Below are positions 22,083 through 34,200 of a stretch of DNA of 64,000 nt, piece after piece. Position 1 is the first letter of the stretch. Each line of letters opens with the position of its first letter. The notes beneath the pieces were generated by a model. The model did no database searches, had not been told where the DNA came from, and saw nothing but the letters and a program-made list of their open reading frames with translations. The stretch is from Calliphora vicina (lineage: Eukaryota > Arthropoda > Insecta > Diptera > Calliphoridae). The stretch covers positions 67,727,533-67,791,532 of the forward strand of contig NC_088780.1 of assembly GCF_958450345.1 (NCBI RefSeq), given 5' to 3'. Made by a program: the position numbers and the translations under genes.

Positions 22083-22383
22083 CAAATAACATTAAGTTAT
22101 AATAATTTGAATTGACATTGAATAATGGATAAAACATTTTAAATTAAAATTTTGTTTTCCTAAAATTTTTTTAAATTTTGATTGTTTTCTATAATTTGTT
22201 TGTCATTTTTTTTTGTTTTGTATATTTCAATATTTTAAATTTATTTTAAACATGTCTGTCTGTTAACAAATTTAAACACAAAAACAAAAACATACATTTT
22301 TAAATTTAATATTACATTTTTGACACATTAAAAAAATGAGAAAAGAATTTTAAAACTACGTAAAAATTCAAAATTTCAAATCC

Positions 22384-22422
22384 ATGGACAACAGGCCTGC
22401 TGTAACATCGGATCCATCTTTT
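22384..22422 (+). other. Possible short first coding exon
   Basis: ATG opens a 13-codon frame (MDNRPAVTSDPSF) that runs into TTTTG/GTGAGTG, a consensus splice donor. I find no clear downstream exon. It could belong to the surrounding element or be chance. Confidence 0.2.
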
Positions 22423-23228
22423 GGTGAGTGTATTGTTTTTATTTAATTTATTCTATTTCTCATTTTATTTACACACATTAACACAATATTTGATTTACAT
22501 GTTAAATTAATATTGTTTGAATAATTTTCTTTTAAATTAACATTAACATAATCATTTAAACTTTATTAATTGTTTTTTTATATATGTTATTAACATTAAT
22601 GTTAGATGTTAAGATATTTATGTTGCTGATTTAACACTTTAATTTCTAAATATATTTAATGTTAATAACGTTTGTTACTATTAACAATATAGTTTTTTTA
22701 TTCTTTTTGTTATAACTTTGTTAACACCCAACAAACATTTTCACTATTGTTGTCTTAATTTTGAATATTGAATTAAATATGATTTTTTTAATTCCACGAA
22801 AGATTTAAAAAAGCAGCTAATTTCATGAGTTTGGGCTATCTTATATTATACTAGGTGAAGATAGCAAAGGTAGGGTTGGGTTAAGAACCACAGGGGGTAA
22901 TACCATCTAACTTCCTTTCTTGGTATGCTTCACTTTATTATTATTTTTGGTTATTTTTTTTATTGCTTATAATTTTTGATTTGTCTTCATGTTATTTTGT
23001 ATCAGTATTGAAAATAGTAGAGCTACCTATATCTTTAAATTATTTGTAATGTGCATTTTATTTTCGGGAAACAAGATCTCCACCCCATTATCCCTGAGCA
23101 CAGCCGGAACCATAGGTAGCAAATAGTTTTCTTGAAAGTAAAAGTTCATTTCGTCCGTTACAGCCCGTATTGACCACCGTGCAGTCGTTAAATCCGTTAT
23201 ATTTAAATTCAAGTACACTTTCGTAACA

Positions 23229-23280
23229 ATATGTACTAGGATCGCCTGGTGGCCGAAATTCGACCAATTTTATGGAAAGA
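23229..23280 (+). other. Fragment resembling the THAP exon of the P-like element at 63186-63818
   Basis: GGCCGAAATTCGACCA and TATGGAAAGA occur in the same order as on the minus strand of 63546-63604, with an internal gap. It is a 50-base relic wedged between the LTR end and the LINE A poly(A). Confidence 0.3.
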
Positions 23281-23371
23281 TTTTTTTTTAAGTTCCCTTT
23301 ATTATTACACCTGTCAACAAAATGACAATGAGTAATTTAATTTACAGAGGTGGGGTGTTAATTATCTTAAG

Positions 23372-23514
23372 TCAGTACCTAAGATAACTTAAATCGAATT
23401 TTAGAATGATAAGTAATTTATACTTATCAGCTAGTTCTGAATGTGTATACCGTTTAAATCTTCTGGGTGCCAGGGTTTCGTTTGCCGGCAACTGCCTGAG
23501 TTCCATGTTGGAAT
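23372..23514 (-). pseudogene. LINE A ORF2 C-terminus (last 47 codons)
   Basis: The frame continues from 37644 after removal of the LTR element and one GAAT, giving a tail with NMELRQLPANETLAPRRFKR and a stop at 23372-23374. Jockey proteins end in similar basic, Leu-Lys-Arg-rich tails. Confidence 0.7.
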
Positions 23515-25987
23515 TGTGATGACCACACACTTCTGCTCTGTTTTAATATTCTTTTAATTTAAATTTATTTTTACACAAATTTTGGCACTTCACAAATTAA
23601 AATAAAACTTAATCAAAACAACAATGAAAAAAAATGACACTTCTTCTTTTGCGTGTTGTTCTTGTCATCCATTGCGAAATGATAACAAAAACATTCCTGC
23701 CAATGTTTAAAATAGAAAAAACATAGTTGCTAAAATTGTAGTATTTGACACGATGGAGACGTGTCTTCTATATCCTGTAAATTAATTTCTTTTTGGTTAT
23801 ACCTATACTTGTTGACACACTTATATATAAGAGAAAAATTTTAAGGAAATCTGTAAAACTCTACGTAGGTAAAACCAAAGGGAATCTAAGGACATTCACA
23901 GTATTAAACTTTTACCTAAATTATATGAAATTGATATTAAAATATCAACGAATACTATAACAAATTGGTGAGTTTTTAATACTATGAATTTGAGAAATAT
24001 CTCATTAGAGATTTTAATTTTCAAACTCCATTTGATAGATTTAAATCCTTGGAATGTGACAGCAATTTCTGATAAAAAAAATAAAGAAACCTAAAAAGAA
24101 ATTAAATATTTTTATTTTGCACCAAGATATTTACGCAATATATATACGTATAAGCCGGTAGAAAATTCCTCGGGTAAGCTTTAATGAAATACATTTAAAA
24201 GATTTGTATTTAAACACAATTCAATGTAGGATATTTAAGTAGTACGCTGTGGTGATTAATGAGAAACAACAATAAAACTCAGGCAACACTGTGTATAGAA
24301 GAAATTAAAAACAACTCCATCTACCAACAATCGCCCACCTTACTAAATATCCCGAGTGAGTATTAACTAAGTTCTAAAATCTCTATAGTAGCAAATACAC
24401 CAACCGTAAAGGCTTATGCATAAAAACAAAATACATTCCACGATAAAATACAGTGGGTATTATATAAACTACCTGATAAACTAACCCTGAGAGTTTAAAT
24501 TAACAATCTTTGATGAGAAATAAATAGACAAAACTAATCAATTTAGAATATGTTTAAGAATTAATAAAATATATAAATATTTCATTAATACAAAACTAAA
24601 ACAAAATATGCATGTATAGCACCCTAATATATACAGGTCTATAGATTTATACATGCCTAGGTATAAATATATATGTGAAGCAAATATACATTGAAAGATA
24701 TGTAGGGATAAATATATGCTTATATATGTACTTATACCTACTTAACCATTAATATATAAATCAAGCTTTAATTAATAGTTAGGTAAAACGATACTATAAA
24801 AAAATTATAGTGTATATTTATATGTATAACAAAAGAAAAACTAACAAACAAACCAATGAAGATAAAAAAAAATATATCTACATATAAAAAAAAAAAAATA
24901 AATAATATATAGAAATATACATATGCAAATGTAATATAATACCATAATTACAATAAATAAAAATATTAATACTTACCTATACCATAATAAATAACTAAAA
25001 TCACATAAAATAAACCATATAAAAATAAAATATAAATAAACTTATATAAAAGAATAATAAAACTAACATAAATATAATAAAATAAACCCATAAAGATAAA
25101 ATTAATAAGTGAAGAAATATAATAATATAAATAAACATAATATAAAAATAATAAAATAAATATATAATCGAATAATAATAAATAAAATATAAAAAAAAGA
25201 TATAAACAAACTTATATAACAGAAACACAAAACTAACATAAATGTATGAGTAAATACATGAAAATATACAATATAACAAAGGAATATTCATCTAGATATA
25301 CATATATTTAAATATAATTGACTGATTTCGAAAACTAAAAAAATATTAAAAATAATGTTCAAAATTAACAGAGATTAAAAACAATTATATGTACATAAAT
25401 GTTTATTACTATTGGTAATTATTTTTTTATTTTTCATTATATTTAAAAGTATACACATATTTGATATATGTACATTTTTATACTTATTTTCAATTTTTTT
25501 GTATGCATGTAATAATTGTTAATTTAAATTTGTGTAAACTAAAAAGAAAACAAAAATAAAATGTATCTATATATTTTTAAGTTAATAATGTATTGAAACA
25601 GTTTTTCCTATGTTGGGCAAGTAGAGAAGTAGAGATAATGTGGTAAATAATAATTAATTTGGGACATCTTAATGAACCTTTAGACAAATTAAGATGTCAT
25701 GGTTGACTGAAATAAGTCAATTGGGGTGGGCCGTCTTCTAGGACAACTACACCACAGTCCTTACTCACTTCCTCCTAGAACATATCAAGAACATAGCTCA
25801 CGGTTTTCCTGCTCAAAAGTGTTTCCACTAACACGGAACTTAACTAACGTTTATTTAACTTTGGCACGATAAATTTTAAATGTAAACGACAAACTGACAG
25901 ACAACGAATCTACACATCCGACGAGCTTATGCCGCAGCAACCACCAGCGTGCCAGGTCTGTCATTTCAAACAAAAAAAGTCGTTACA
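23515..25987 (+). repeat. 5' LTR of the 23515-37643 element
   Basis: 2473 bp, extremely A-rich between about 24880 and 25300, where a minus-strand Tyr/Phe/Ile frame is a composition artefact. It ends AAAGTCGTTACA. Confidence 0.9.
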
Positions 25988-25990
25988 TTT

Positions 25991-26008
25991 TGGCGCCCAA
26001 CGTTCGAG
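25991..26008 (+). promoter_or_regulatory. Primer binding site, tRNA-Lys type
   Basis: TGGCGCCCAACGTTCGAG starts three bases after the LTR. The first 12 bases match the type complementary to a lysine tRNA; the remainder is less clear. Confidence 0.65.
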
Positions 26009-27116
26009 CATTTCGAAAAATACTATTACCTTGTGGAAAGTTATATTTTTATATTTCGTTTGTCCCGGAAGGTACACCAGTACCATGCCTGTGTCGCAAC
26101 GAAATTAGGAAAGTAACTTACTACTCAGAGTCATCCAAATTTGAATCACATCATTTTAAATTTCTTATGTCTTGGTCCGAAGGGCTATAAAGCTTAGTAT
26201 CCAATCGCGACTAAATTTTAAGTGAGAAGTTCAAATTTGAATACTTAATAGTTTCTTTTTGTTTTGTTCTGCCAAAATTGTTTAACAAACCATGGACTAA
26301 AATTTATCTTATAGAATAAAAACAACTTATTGATATGGTTCAAAAATTTTATTACGTTTTGTTTAGATACAAAACGTTATGATTAAAATTTACAAACAAA
26401 CGTTACAAATGTTATTCAGAAATATTATTTTTTCTACAACTTAGTTCTAGAAGACAATCAATATTAAGAATAAAAAAAAGTTTGTTCAGATACAGGAGAT
26501 GTATAAAATTAACCACACAATTGCCTCGTACACGGATCTACAAAACCAACGAATTTTTATCAACTCTTACTTACCTAAAAAGAAAGAAAATATATATACA
26601 TTAAAAACTCAGTATCATTGCTACTGTCGTAATATTTGTTATAGATTTCTAACTATTTCTAATTCTACTGTATTATAAATTATTATTGTTATTTATATTG
26701 TTTTTATTTATAGTGTGGCTATTTATTACTAATTATATTATTATATTTCTAATTATAAAAGTTGTTACTATTTGTATTACTGTTATTGTGCTAATGTGTC
26801 TTATGTTTTTGTTTATTCTAAAACTACTAAAATAAAACTGAAGATAATTAATAAAACAATTTTTTAACATATATACTTCTCAATTAAGGGAAACGTTTGA
26901 GAGCAATCAATCTTAAATCATTTCACTTTTCGAATTTGAAGTCTGACATTTCTATCCAGGTTATACTGTTCCTTTCATATAGCTTTTTGCCTCCACAGAG
27001 TTTGTATATAGAGTCTGTTTCATTACTTTGTGAACTGCGTATTGCTAAGTGTTAAGCAAACATAGATTTTGAGGGTAATAGAAAAATAGTTCTTGAAGTC
27101 AGTTTAGTGTAACGGT
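26009..27116 (+). other. Leader of the 23515-37643 element
   Basis: About 1.1 kb without a long reading frame between PBS and gag; AT-rich. Nothing further recognised. Confidence 0.5.
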
Positions 27117-27910
27117 ATGGCAAACAGGCCAAATAATACACAAATTACTAGAAAATCTGACCGGCTAGCAGCTAACAGGTATACTAATATAATTACGCCA
27201 ACAACTACCATCATTTCGACCACAACAACAACTACTTCATCTTCTGAACAAGTTCCTTTTAATACTAACTCTCCAATAGTTCATACAAGCGCATCCCAAA
27301 TACCACCACTTATGTCATTGCAATTTCCACCAGGAATTGGCCCGCAGACTTCGTCATCCCCTGAAACAAATAGCACTATCCGATCACCTGAGTATAGCAG
27401 CATAACAGCGCAAGGCATTGTCCAACAACGCTCCAACATGCAGCAACAAAACACCCATATGCCTAGGCTCAACGAGGAAGTAAGCCCAGATATGCCAGTT
27501 AATGGAAGTGGACTTTCATTACGGGAGTACGTTAGCGCATCAGTGGGAGCTGCACAAGCCACAATCATGAGGCAAGTGCAACAGAATCTCATGGCCATAG
27601 TTCCACAAATAATTCGAGATTCATTGAGGTCAGAACAAAACTCCACATTTGAAAACCAGCAGGGAACTAGAAATAGAAACAGCAATCAAAATCGTTTCTC
27701 TCAAAATCACAACAACAATCGATATGCAGATCAAATGTTTCAGACTCCACCACCACAAAACATGTCACAAAATATCGCTCACGGCTATAACCATAACGCA
27801 CCTTTACAAATGGAACAAGTAAGAGTGCTATATTCGGCTATGCCGAATCTTATATACCCTTCACCTTTGTTGTGGATGCATTATTATTTTTTATAATTAG
27901 TATATATGTA

Positions 27911-29544
27911 CAGTCAGCGTCTAAAGAAAGTGTACAACTTGTTTTTACATTTAAAACATTTTATTTACATATTAAAAAACTATTTGTTCTCCAGTTCTAG
28001 TATATTTAACAAAACATTTAATTGTTCTCTTGCAATATATAAACAAAAAACTAAACTAGTTCAACTGCAACAAAAGCAGTAACAACAAAATCAAAAATAC
28101 TCCATTTTTAACGCGTCAAAAGAAAGTGTACAGTTTAGGGAAATTAGAACAAAAAACGTGTTTAGTATTTTATTTGACATCTTTTGGGTTTTAAAACAGT
28201 TTCAAGCCTCCTTGGCATTGTTTCTACCAATTTTGATGTCACCGATGTTGGGATGTTGAACCACTCTTCCTGCAGGATTTCGTGTAGAGAGTCATTGCTG
28301 GTAATATTTCATTTTCCGATCTGTCTGTCCAAATGCTACCACAGATGTTCAATGGGATTAATGTTCGGTGACTGTGGGGGTTGTTCCAGTTGTTTCGGTG
28401 TATGATACAACAACCATTCTTTAACAAGTTAAGAAGTATGCTTCGGATAGTTGTCCTGTTGGAAGATCCAGGTTCGGTCTAGATTTAATTTTCTAATGAT
28501 GGGTTCCATATTTTCTATAAGAATGTTTAGGTAATCGGTTTTGCTCATCAAACTATCAATAAATATGAGTTTTCCCATGCCACTTGCCGCCATACACCCC
28601 CACACCATCACCTAACCACCACCATGCTTTTTGGTCGAACTCTTGATTTTTGCTTCTCCAAATTTTACTCCTTTTTTTACTTCCGAAAATCTCAAACTTG
28701 CTTTCGTCCGTAAACAGCACATTATTCCAAAACAATATTCTTGGTTTTTATACCTGTTTGCGAATTCTCGAAGTCGCTCTTTATTTCGTTTGGAAATGTG
28801 GGGTTATTCTCTCGGAACTCCACCATATAGAGCATTTGGGTGTAGCGCTCGGCGAACCGTACTGTTACTAACTCTCACTCCAGACGAATCTATTAATTCT
28901 TCGCATAATTTTACTGCACTTACTGTGAATACTTTCTTCACTGCTCTCACAATCGATCGTATTTCAAGGTTGTTAAGGCGTTTTGGTGTTCCGGCACGTT
29001 GCTGATCTTCTAAAATTCTAATTTTTTTTGTTTGTCTATAATTTTTTTTTTTACAGTATTATGGCTTCTTCCTATTATAGAGGTGATTTCACGTGACGAT
29101 TTGCCTTCATTTTTAAATTTTATGACTTACTTTCTTGTTTCAATTGCAGTTTGTTTTCCCATTTTGGTTTTAAAGTTCTCGCGATCAAACAAGAAAAGCT
29201 ACTATCTTAAAATCTCATGAGACTAGCAGCAAGATCCACAAAAAATTATAATCTAGGCAAAAATAAAGAATAACAATATATTTTTTTATGTAGCTAGAAA
29301 AATCTTATTGCAATTCTAAATGTGTACACTTTTATCTGACGCGTTAAAAATGGAGTATTTTTGGTTTTGTTGTTACTGTTTTTGTTGCAGTTGAAATAGT
29401 TTAGTTTTTTGTTTATATATTGCAAGAGAACAATTAAGTGTTTTGTTAAATATACTAGAACTGGAGAAAAAATTGTTTTTTAATATGTAAATAAAACGTT
29501 TTAAATGTAAAAACAAGTTGTACACTTTCTTTTGACGCTGACTG
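27911..29544 (-). mobile_element. Tc1-like DNA transposon
   Basis: The ends CAGTCAGCGTC and GACGCTGACTG are parts of TIRs of about 225 bp (27911-28135 against 29330-29544), flanked by TA at 27909-27910 and 29545-29546. It carries a minus-strand transposase. It is nested in the mini-me-like repeat. Confidence 0.9.
28162..29162 (-). pseudogene. Tc1-like transposase with frame breaks
   Basis: It starts at ATG 29162-29160 (MGKQTAIETRK) with the N-terminal helix-turn-helix region. The first catalytic Asp is visible in LFTDESKFEIFG (about 28680-28727) and the second in IFQQDNYPKHTS (about 28432-28470). It ends KPKRCQIKY at 28162. Several frameshifts and in-frame stops break it, so it is inactive. 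Length fits the usual about 340 residues. Confidence 0.8.
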
Positions 29545-29600
29545 TATGTACATTGCCCACTTTCAGCGTACAGCATGCTAAATTTATCAAGAACACAAAA

Positions 29601-30060
29601 AACAACAACAACGCCAAACGAAACAAAACACCAAAAGAAAAAACAAAATACGCAAGGCAATGAAACCAACACACATCCAAACATACGTTTAATTGTATAA
29701 AAAACAACAACAACGCCAAAAGAAACAAAATACGCAAAGCATGCACATTCAAACATACGATTTGTTGATTTTTTGTCAAAAAAACCAACACACAACCAAA
29801 CAAACGTTTAGTTGTATAAAAAACAACAACAACGCCAAAAGAAACAAAACACAAAAAAAACAAAATACGCAAAGCATGCACATTCAAAAACATACGTTTT
29901 GTTGCTTTTTTGTCAAAAAAACCAACACACAACTAAACAAACGTTTAGTTGTATAAAAAACAACAACAACGCCAAAAGAAACAAAAAACAAAAAAAAAAC
30001 CAAATACACAAAGCTTGCACACCCAAGCATACGTTTTGTTGTTTTTTTGTCAAAGCATGC
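29601..30060 (+). repeat. Three-to-four-copy tandem repeat, about 120-135 bp units
   Basis: Units contain GTTGTATAAAAAACAACAAC, ACGCAAAGCATGCACA and CATACGTTTTGTTG, repeated near 29692, 29811 and 29946 with an earlier diverged copy near 29600. Overlapping frames on both strands here are artefacts. Confidence 0.7.
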
Positions 30061-30239
30061 AATACATTGTGTTTTTTGATGAAATTTTCAGAGGTTGTCT
30101 CGGATTTTTGCTCATATCTCCGTTATTTATGGACGGATTTTGCTGATTTTAAATAGCAAAATTCTCGAAAGTATGTCTGACAGAATTGTTGAAGATTTGG
30201 ATCCCGGAGATATCTGGGGCCTTCAGAAAATTGATTTCA

Positions 30240-30281
<42 letters not shown>
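30240..30281 (+). repeat. (CAGA)n microsatellite in the mini-me-like repeat
   Basis: About ten CAGA units, i.e. (GTCT)n on the minus strand, at the conserved position next to CGGACATGGC. Confidence 0.85.
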
Positions 30282-31159
30282 GGACATGGCTTAATCGACT
30301 CCGCTATCTATAAGGATCCAGAATATATATACTTTATAGGGTCGGAAATGAAAAATGTAGAAATTACAAACGGAATGACAAACTTAGATATACCCTTCTC
30401 ACGAAGCTGAAGGGTATAAAAATGGGGCGTTAAGTTTGACGGGAACAACCAATCGATCAGTGTGGAAGATTTTGTGTTCCGAGTAGAATCTTTAAGAGAA
30501 GACTACCAATGTCCATGGAGTGTGTTTATGAAAGGGTTTCATCACCTAGTTACAGGAAACGCTCAGCAATGGTTCTGGGATTTCAGAAGACAAAATCCAT
30601 CGTGTGAATGGGGACACCTTAAATATCATTTACTTAGAAAATTTCGGCGTTATGAAAGTGACTTCGAAATTCAACGACGAATAATGGAAAGGCGACAACA
30701 TATTTCTGAATCGGCCGATTTGTTTATAGCGGAGATAGTTAAGTTACAAAATCAATTACGATTTCCTATTCCGGAATATGAGTTAGTTAGACTAGTAAAA
30801 GACAACCTAAAAGATGGAGTAGCACAACTTCTCTTCCCCATGGAGATTAGCTCTATGGATCAGCTCCTAGAAGAATGTCGCAGGGCCGAGCGAAATCTAG
30901 CAAAAAGATCACATTATCGCCAACAATCTAATGTCGTGAGGAGAATTAATGAATTGGATTTTGAAGAAATATCCGGAGATAATAGCCAGTTCCAGGTCGA
31001 GGCAATCAACCACTCCAATAATCCCGGGAAACATCTGATATGCTGGAATTGTAAGACGCCAGGACATTCATTTGTCGATTGCACCCTAACACAGCGAAAT
31101 CTCTTCTGCTATAGGTGTGGGTTCGACAATGTGATTTCCCCAAATTGCCCGAAATGTAA

Positions 31160-31202
31160 GGGAAACGACCAAATGAATGTGTTGAAGACTGGACCAACAT
31201 GT
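31160..31202 (+). promoter_or_regulatory. -1 ribosomal frameshift signal (GGGAAAC plus stem)
   Basis: GGGAAAC at 31160-31166 is read G/GGA/AAC in the gag frame, and pol is open in the -1 frame from exactly 31160. Ten bases downstream ATGTGTTG (31177-31184) can pair with CAACATGT (31195-31202), allowing two G-U pairs. It is the same heptamer as in the other LTR element. Confidence 0.7.
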
Positions 31203-34200
31203 TCACAACAACATCGGCTCCAGTAAATGACAATTTTCTAACCTATGTACTAAGCCAATCAGACAACGCATCAAAAGAATGTCCCTCATGCCAAAATAAA
31301 AATGAACAAAGTAAACGTCAAACAGATCACTTCGAGATTATATCAACAAATACACATCCAAACGAAATCCTCACTTCACAAGAAAAAGGTCCAGATAAAC
31401 ATCTAAAAAAATTAATACCATATGAAACTAGGCTGGAAATATATAATAAAAAAAGGGCAGAAATCTTTAAAGATACAGATTGGAATCTAAAAAAACGAAC
31501 ACGTGAAACCAGGCAAAGATTTAATAAAAGAAAGAATGAGCGAAAGGAAATAGCATCAGCCATTGTAAGCAGCGAATCTGATATTAGACCCTACTTAGAA
31601 GTAAATTTAAATGGACTAACGCTTAAAGGACTAATGGACAGCGGTGCTTCAATTAGTTGTTTAGGACGAAATTGTTTGGAGAATGTCGAGAAAATTAAAA
31701 CACCAATCATTGATTTTAAGTCGTCAATTCAAACAGCAGACGGTAAAACACACCTTATAATAGGTAAGATCAAAATCAATATACAATGCAGCAATAAAAA
31801 TGAGGAAATAATGTTGTATCTCGTCCCGGACCTGAAACAAGATCTTATTTTAGGGTACGATTTTTGGCAACGCTTAGGTATAAAGATATGCGTGAACACA
31901 GCCACTATAAATGAGATCGAAATTACTGAACAGGATATAAAAACTCATGATTTAACAACAGAACAGGCCACGATTCTTGAAAACGTAAAACTGACTTTCC
32001 GATGTTACACTAAATATGGACTAGGGAAAACACATCTTGAGACACACAGCATTGAAACAGGTGACGCACCGGCGAAGAAAATGCGACATTACCCTGTAAG
32101 CCCTGCTATTCAGAAATTAACATATGATGAATTAGATCGAATGCTGAAGCTGAATGTCATCGAAATTGCCACTAACGCTGATTGGAATAATAGGACTACG
32201 CTTGTTATTAAACCAAATAAGAATCGGTTGTGTTTAGATGCCCGAGAGCTAAACAAAGTTACAAAAAAAGATGCATATCCACTACCAAATATCGATGGAT
32301 TACTGGCTCGACTGGGCGACACTCATTACATCTCGGCGATAGATCTGAAGGATGCCTTCTGGCAGATCCCGCTCGAGGAATCCGCTAGGCCTAAGACAGC
32401 ATTTACAGTCCCTGGTAGACCACACTACCAATTCAAAGTAATGCCATTCGGACTGTGTAATGCTGCCCAACGTCTTTGCCGCCTCATGGATAAAGTGATC
32501 CCTACTGAATTGAAAGATCGTGTATTTGTTTATCTCGATGACCTTCTTATCGTTTCTCCAGATTTCGATACACATATACAAATGTTAAAAGTTGTAGGCG
32601 ATAGGCTCACTGCTGCTGGACTAACAATCAACATGCAAAAGTCGAAGTTTTGTTACAAAGAACTCCGTTATTTAGGTTATATTGTAGGTGGTGGAAAGCT
32701 GAAACCGGACATGAGCAAAACGGAAGCGATAATGAAAATAAAACCGCCTAAGAGTCCAAAAGATGTGCGAAAATTCCTCGGTACAGTTGGGTGGTACCGA
32801 AGATTCATAAAGGACTTTTCAACCTTAACCTCACCACTAACTGATACCTTAAAAAAATCTTCGAGATTCACTCTGACAACGGAAGCCTTAAATTCATTTG
32901 AGGAATTAAAAAAAAGATTAGTATCTACACCCATTTTAACAAGTCCTGATTATAGTCAGCCCTTTTATGTACAGTGCGATGCCTCTAATGTGGGAATAGG
33001 AGCTGTTCTATTCCAAAAAGACAACAACTATGGGGAACACCCGATAGAATTCTTCTCGAGAAAGTTAAACACTGCACAGAAAAATTATTCAACCACCGAA
33101 AAAGAATGTCTGGCAGTAGTTCTAGCTATAGAAAGATTTCGCCAGTATATAGAAATGATGGACTTCACCGTCATTACTGACCATTCCAGCCTTAAATGGC
33201 TGATGAATCAGCAAGATTTGAACGGACGATTAGCTCGTTGGAGTCTAAAACTTCAACGCTACAAATTTAACATAGAGCACAGAAAAGGAAGTCAAAACGT
33301 AGTACCGGATATGCTATCAAGACTAGAAGTGGAAGAAATTGCATCACCAACGGCCATAATAGATTTCAATTCCGAAGAGTTCAAATGTCAAGAATATCAA
33401 ACGTTGATAGAAACTATTGAACAAAATGAAAACATATTGCCTGATCTGAAAGTAGTGGATAACATTGTATATAAAAGAGTGAAGTTCAATAGAAATGATA
33501 CGGAAAATGAAGAGGACTGTTGGAAAATTTGGCTACCCAGTGGATTGACAGAAGAAATCGTAAAAAAATCACATGAAAATAACACTGCTCATGGCGGAGT
33601 AGCAAAAACACTCTATAATGTAAGAGAATTCTGGTATTGGCCTTCTATGGTCAAGCAAATCAAAAAATTTGTAAATGAATGTGAAACTTGTAAGGAGATA
33701 AAACACCCCAAGCAAACGTTAAGGCCTACCATGGGAAAAGAGGTTACAACTCAAAGGCCCTTTCAAAAAATTTACATTGATTTCCTTGGACCCTACCCAC
33801 GTTCAAAATCTGGTAATGCATTCATATTCATTGTGCTCGATCACAAAACAAAATTCGTACTTCTAAAAGCCATGCCTAAAGCTTCTACAAAAGCTGTAAA
33901 CAAATTCCTAATCGACGAGATATTTAACAAGTTTGGAGTGCCAGAAGTACTGCATTCTGACAATGGTAAGCAGTTCATTTCGGAATCGTTTAAAGAATTG
34001 TTAAGGTCATACGGAATTCATCACATGAGAACTGCGATACACTCACCTCAAGCTAATGCTAGTGAAAGGGTGAACCAGTCCATCCTAGCTAACATTAGAA
34101 GTTTCATACAAAAGGATCAATCTCGTTGGGATGAGAACTTGTCAAAAATCGAAAGCTGTTTGCGATCTACAGTCCACACTTCCATTGGAGCATCACCATA

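Larger units (their letters stand above)
19099..23181. mobile_element. TIR element of uncertain class in the split 5' LTR
   Basis: The left end CACGGTGGTAAATTCCGG and right end (reverse complement CACGGTGGTCAATACGGG) form a short imperfect TIR. The LTR sequence resumes directly after it (GTTAAATCCGTTATATTT at 23187). Joining the flanks gives a sequence of the same length as the other LTR, so I see no clear target duplication. CACGGTG is reminiscent of Transib heptamers, but the lack of a 5-bp duplication leaves the class open. It contains the LINE at 19440-20648. Confidence 0.45.
3945..23228 (-). mobile_element. Degenerate gypsy-type LTR retrotransposon, minus strand, split by later insertions
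   Basis: Read on the minus strand the order is 5' LTR (23228 down to about 7103, interrupted), gag remnants (6909-5851), protease (5544-4948), integrase tail (4651-4484), polypurine tract and 3' LTR (4472-3945). The reverse transcriptase, RNase H and integrase core are missing, so the element was internally deleted. A Transib-like MITE sits in gag. A hAT element and another TIR element sit in the 5' LTR. I found no convincing target duplication for the LTR element itself. It is the oldest layer of this stack. Confidence 0.7.
27813..30422 (+). mobile_element. mini-me-like repeat with (GTCT)n tract, carrying a Tc1
   Basis: The left end AACAAGTAAGAGTGCTATAT leads to a hairpin (ATTCGGCTATGCCGAAT) and TATATACCCTTCACC. 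The right end has a long CAGA tract (GTCT on the other strand), CGGACATGGCTTAATCGACT and GAAGGGTATAAAAA. Mini-me elements of flies are known for a conserved core next to a (GTCY)n proto-microsatellite. A second copy lies at 44369-46091 in the other orientation. Between the ends are the Tc1 element and a tandem repeat. Confidence 0.6.
27117..31226 (+). pseudogene. gag: Gag of the large LTR element, split by a 2.6 kb insertion
   Basis: Part 1 (27117-27812) is Asn/Gln/Ser/Thr-rich with a run of Thr codons. Part 2 (30423-31226), in the same frame, carries the capsid-type region (WGVKFDGNN, FMKGFHHLVTGNAQQWFWDF) and two Cys clusters, CWNCKTPGHSFVDC and CYRCGFDNVISPNCPKC, the first a standard CCHC knuckle. 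The mini-me-like repeat at 27813-30422 separates the parts, so no normal Gag can be made. The stop at 31224-31226 lies 60 bases after the frameshift site. Confidence 0.75.

Noticed and set aside
23027..23218. 63-codon minus-strand frame near the right end of the 19099 element
   Set aside because: It crosses the element terminus and the LTR remnant and shows no recognisable domain.
25001..25291. 96-codon minus-strand Tyr/Phe/Ile-rich frame (also 36711-36947)
   Set aside because: It lies in the A-rich part of the LTRs; composition artefact with no domain and indels between LTR copies.
29373..29932. Overlapping 140-codon minus-strand frames with Cys/Phe repeats
   Set aside because: They are shadows of the tandem repeat and the Tc1 TIR, not a conserved protein.
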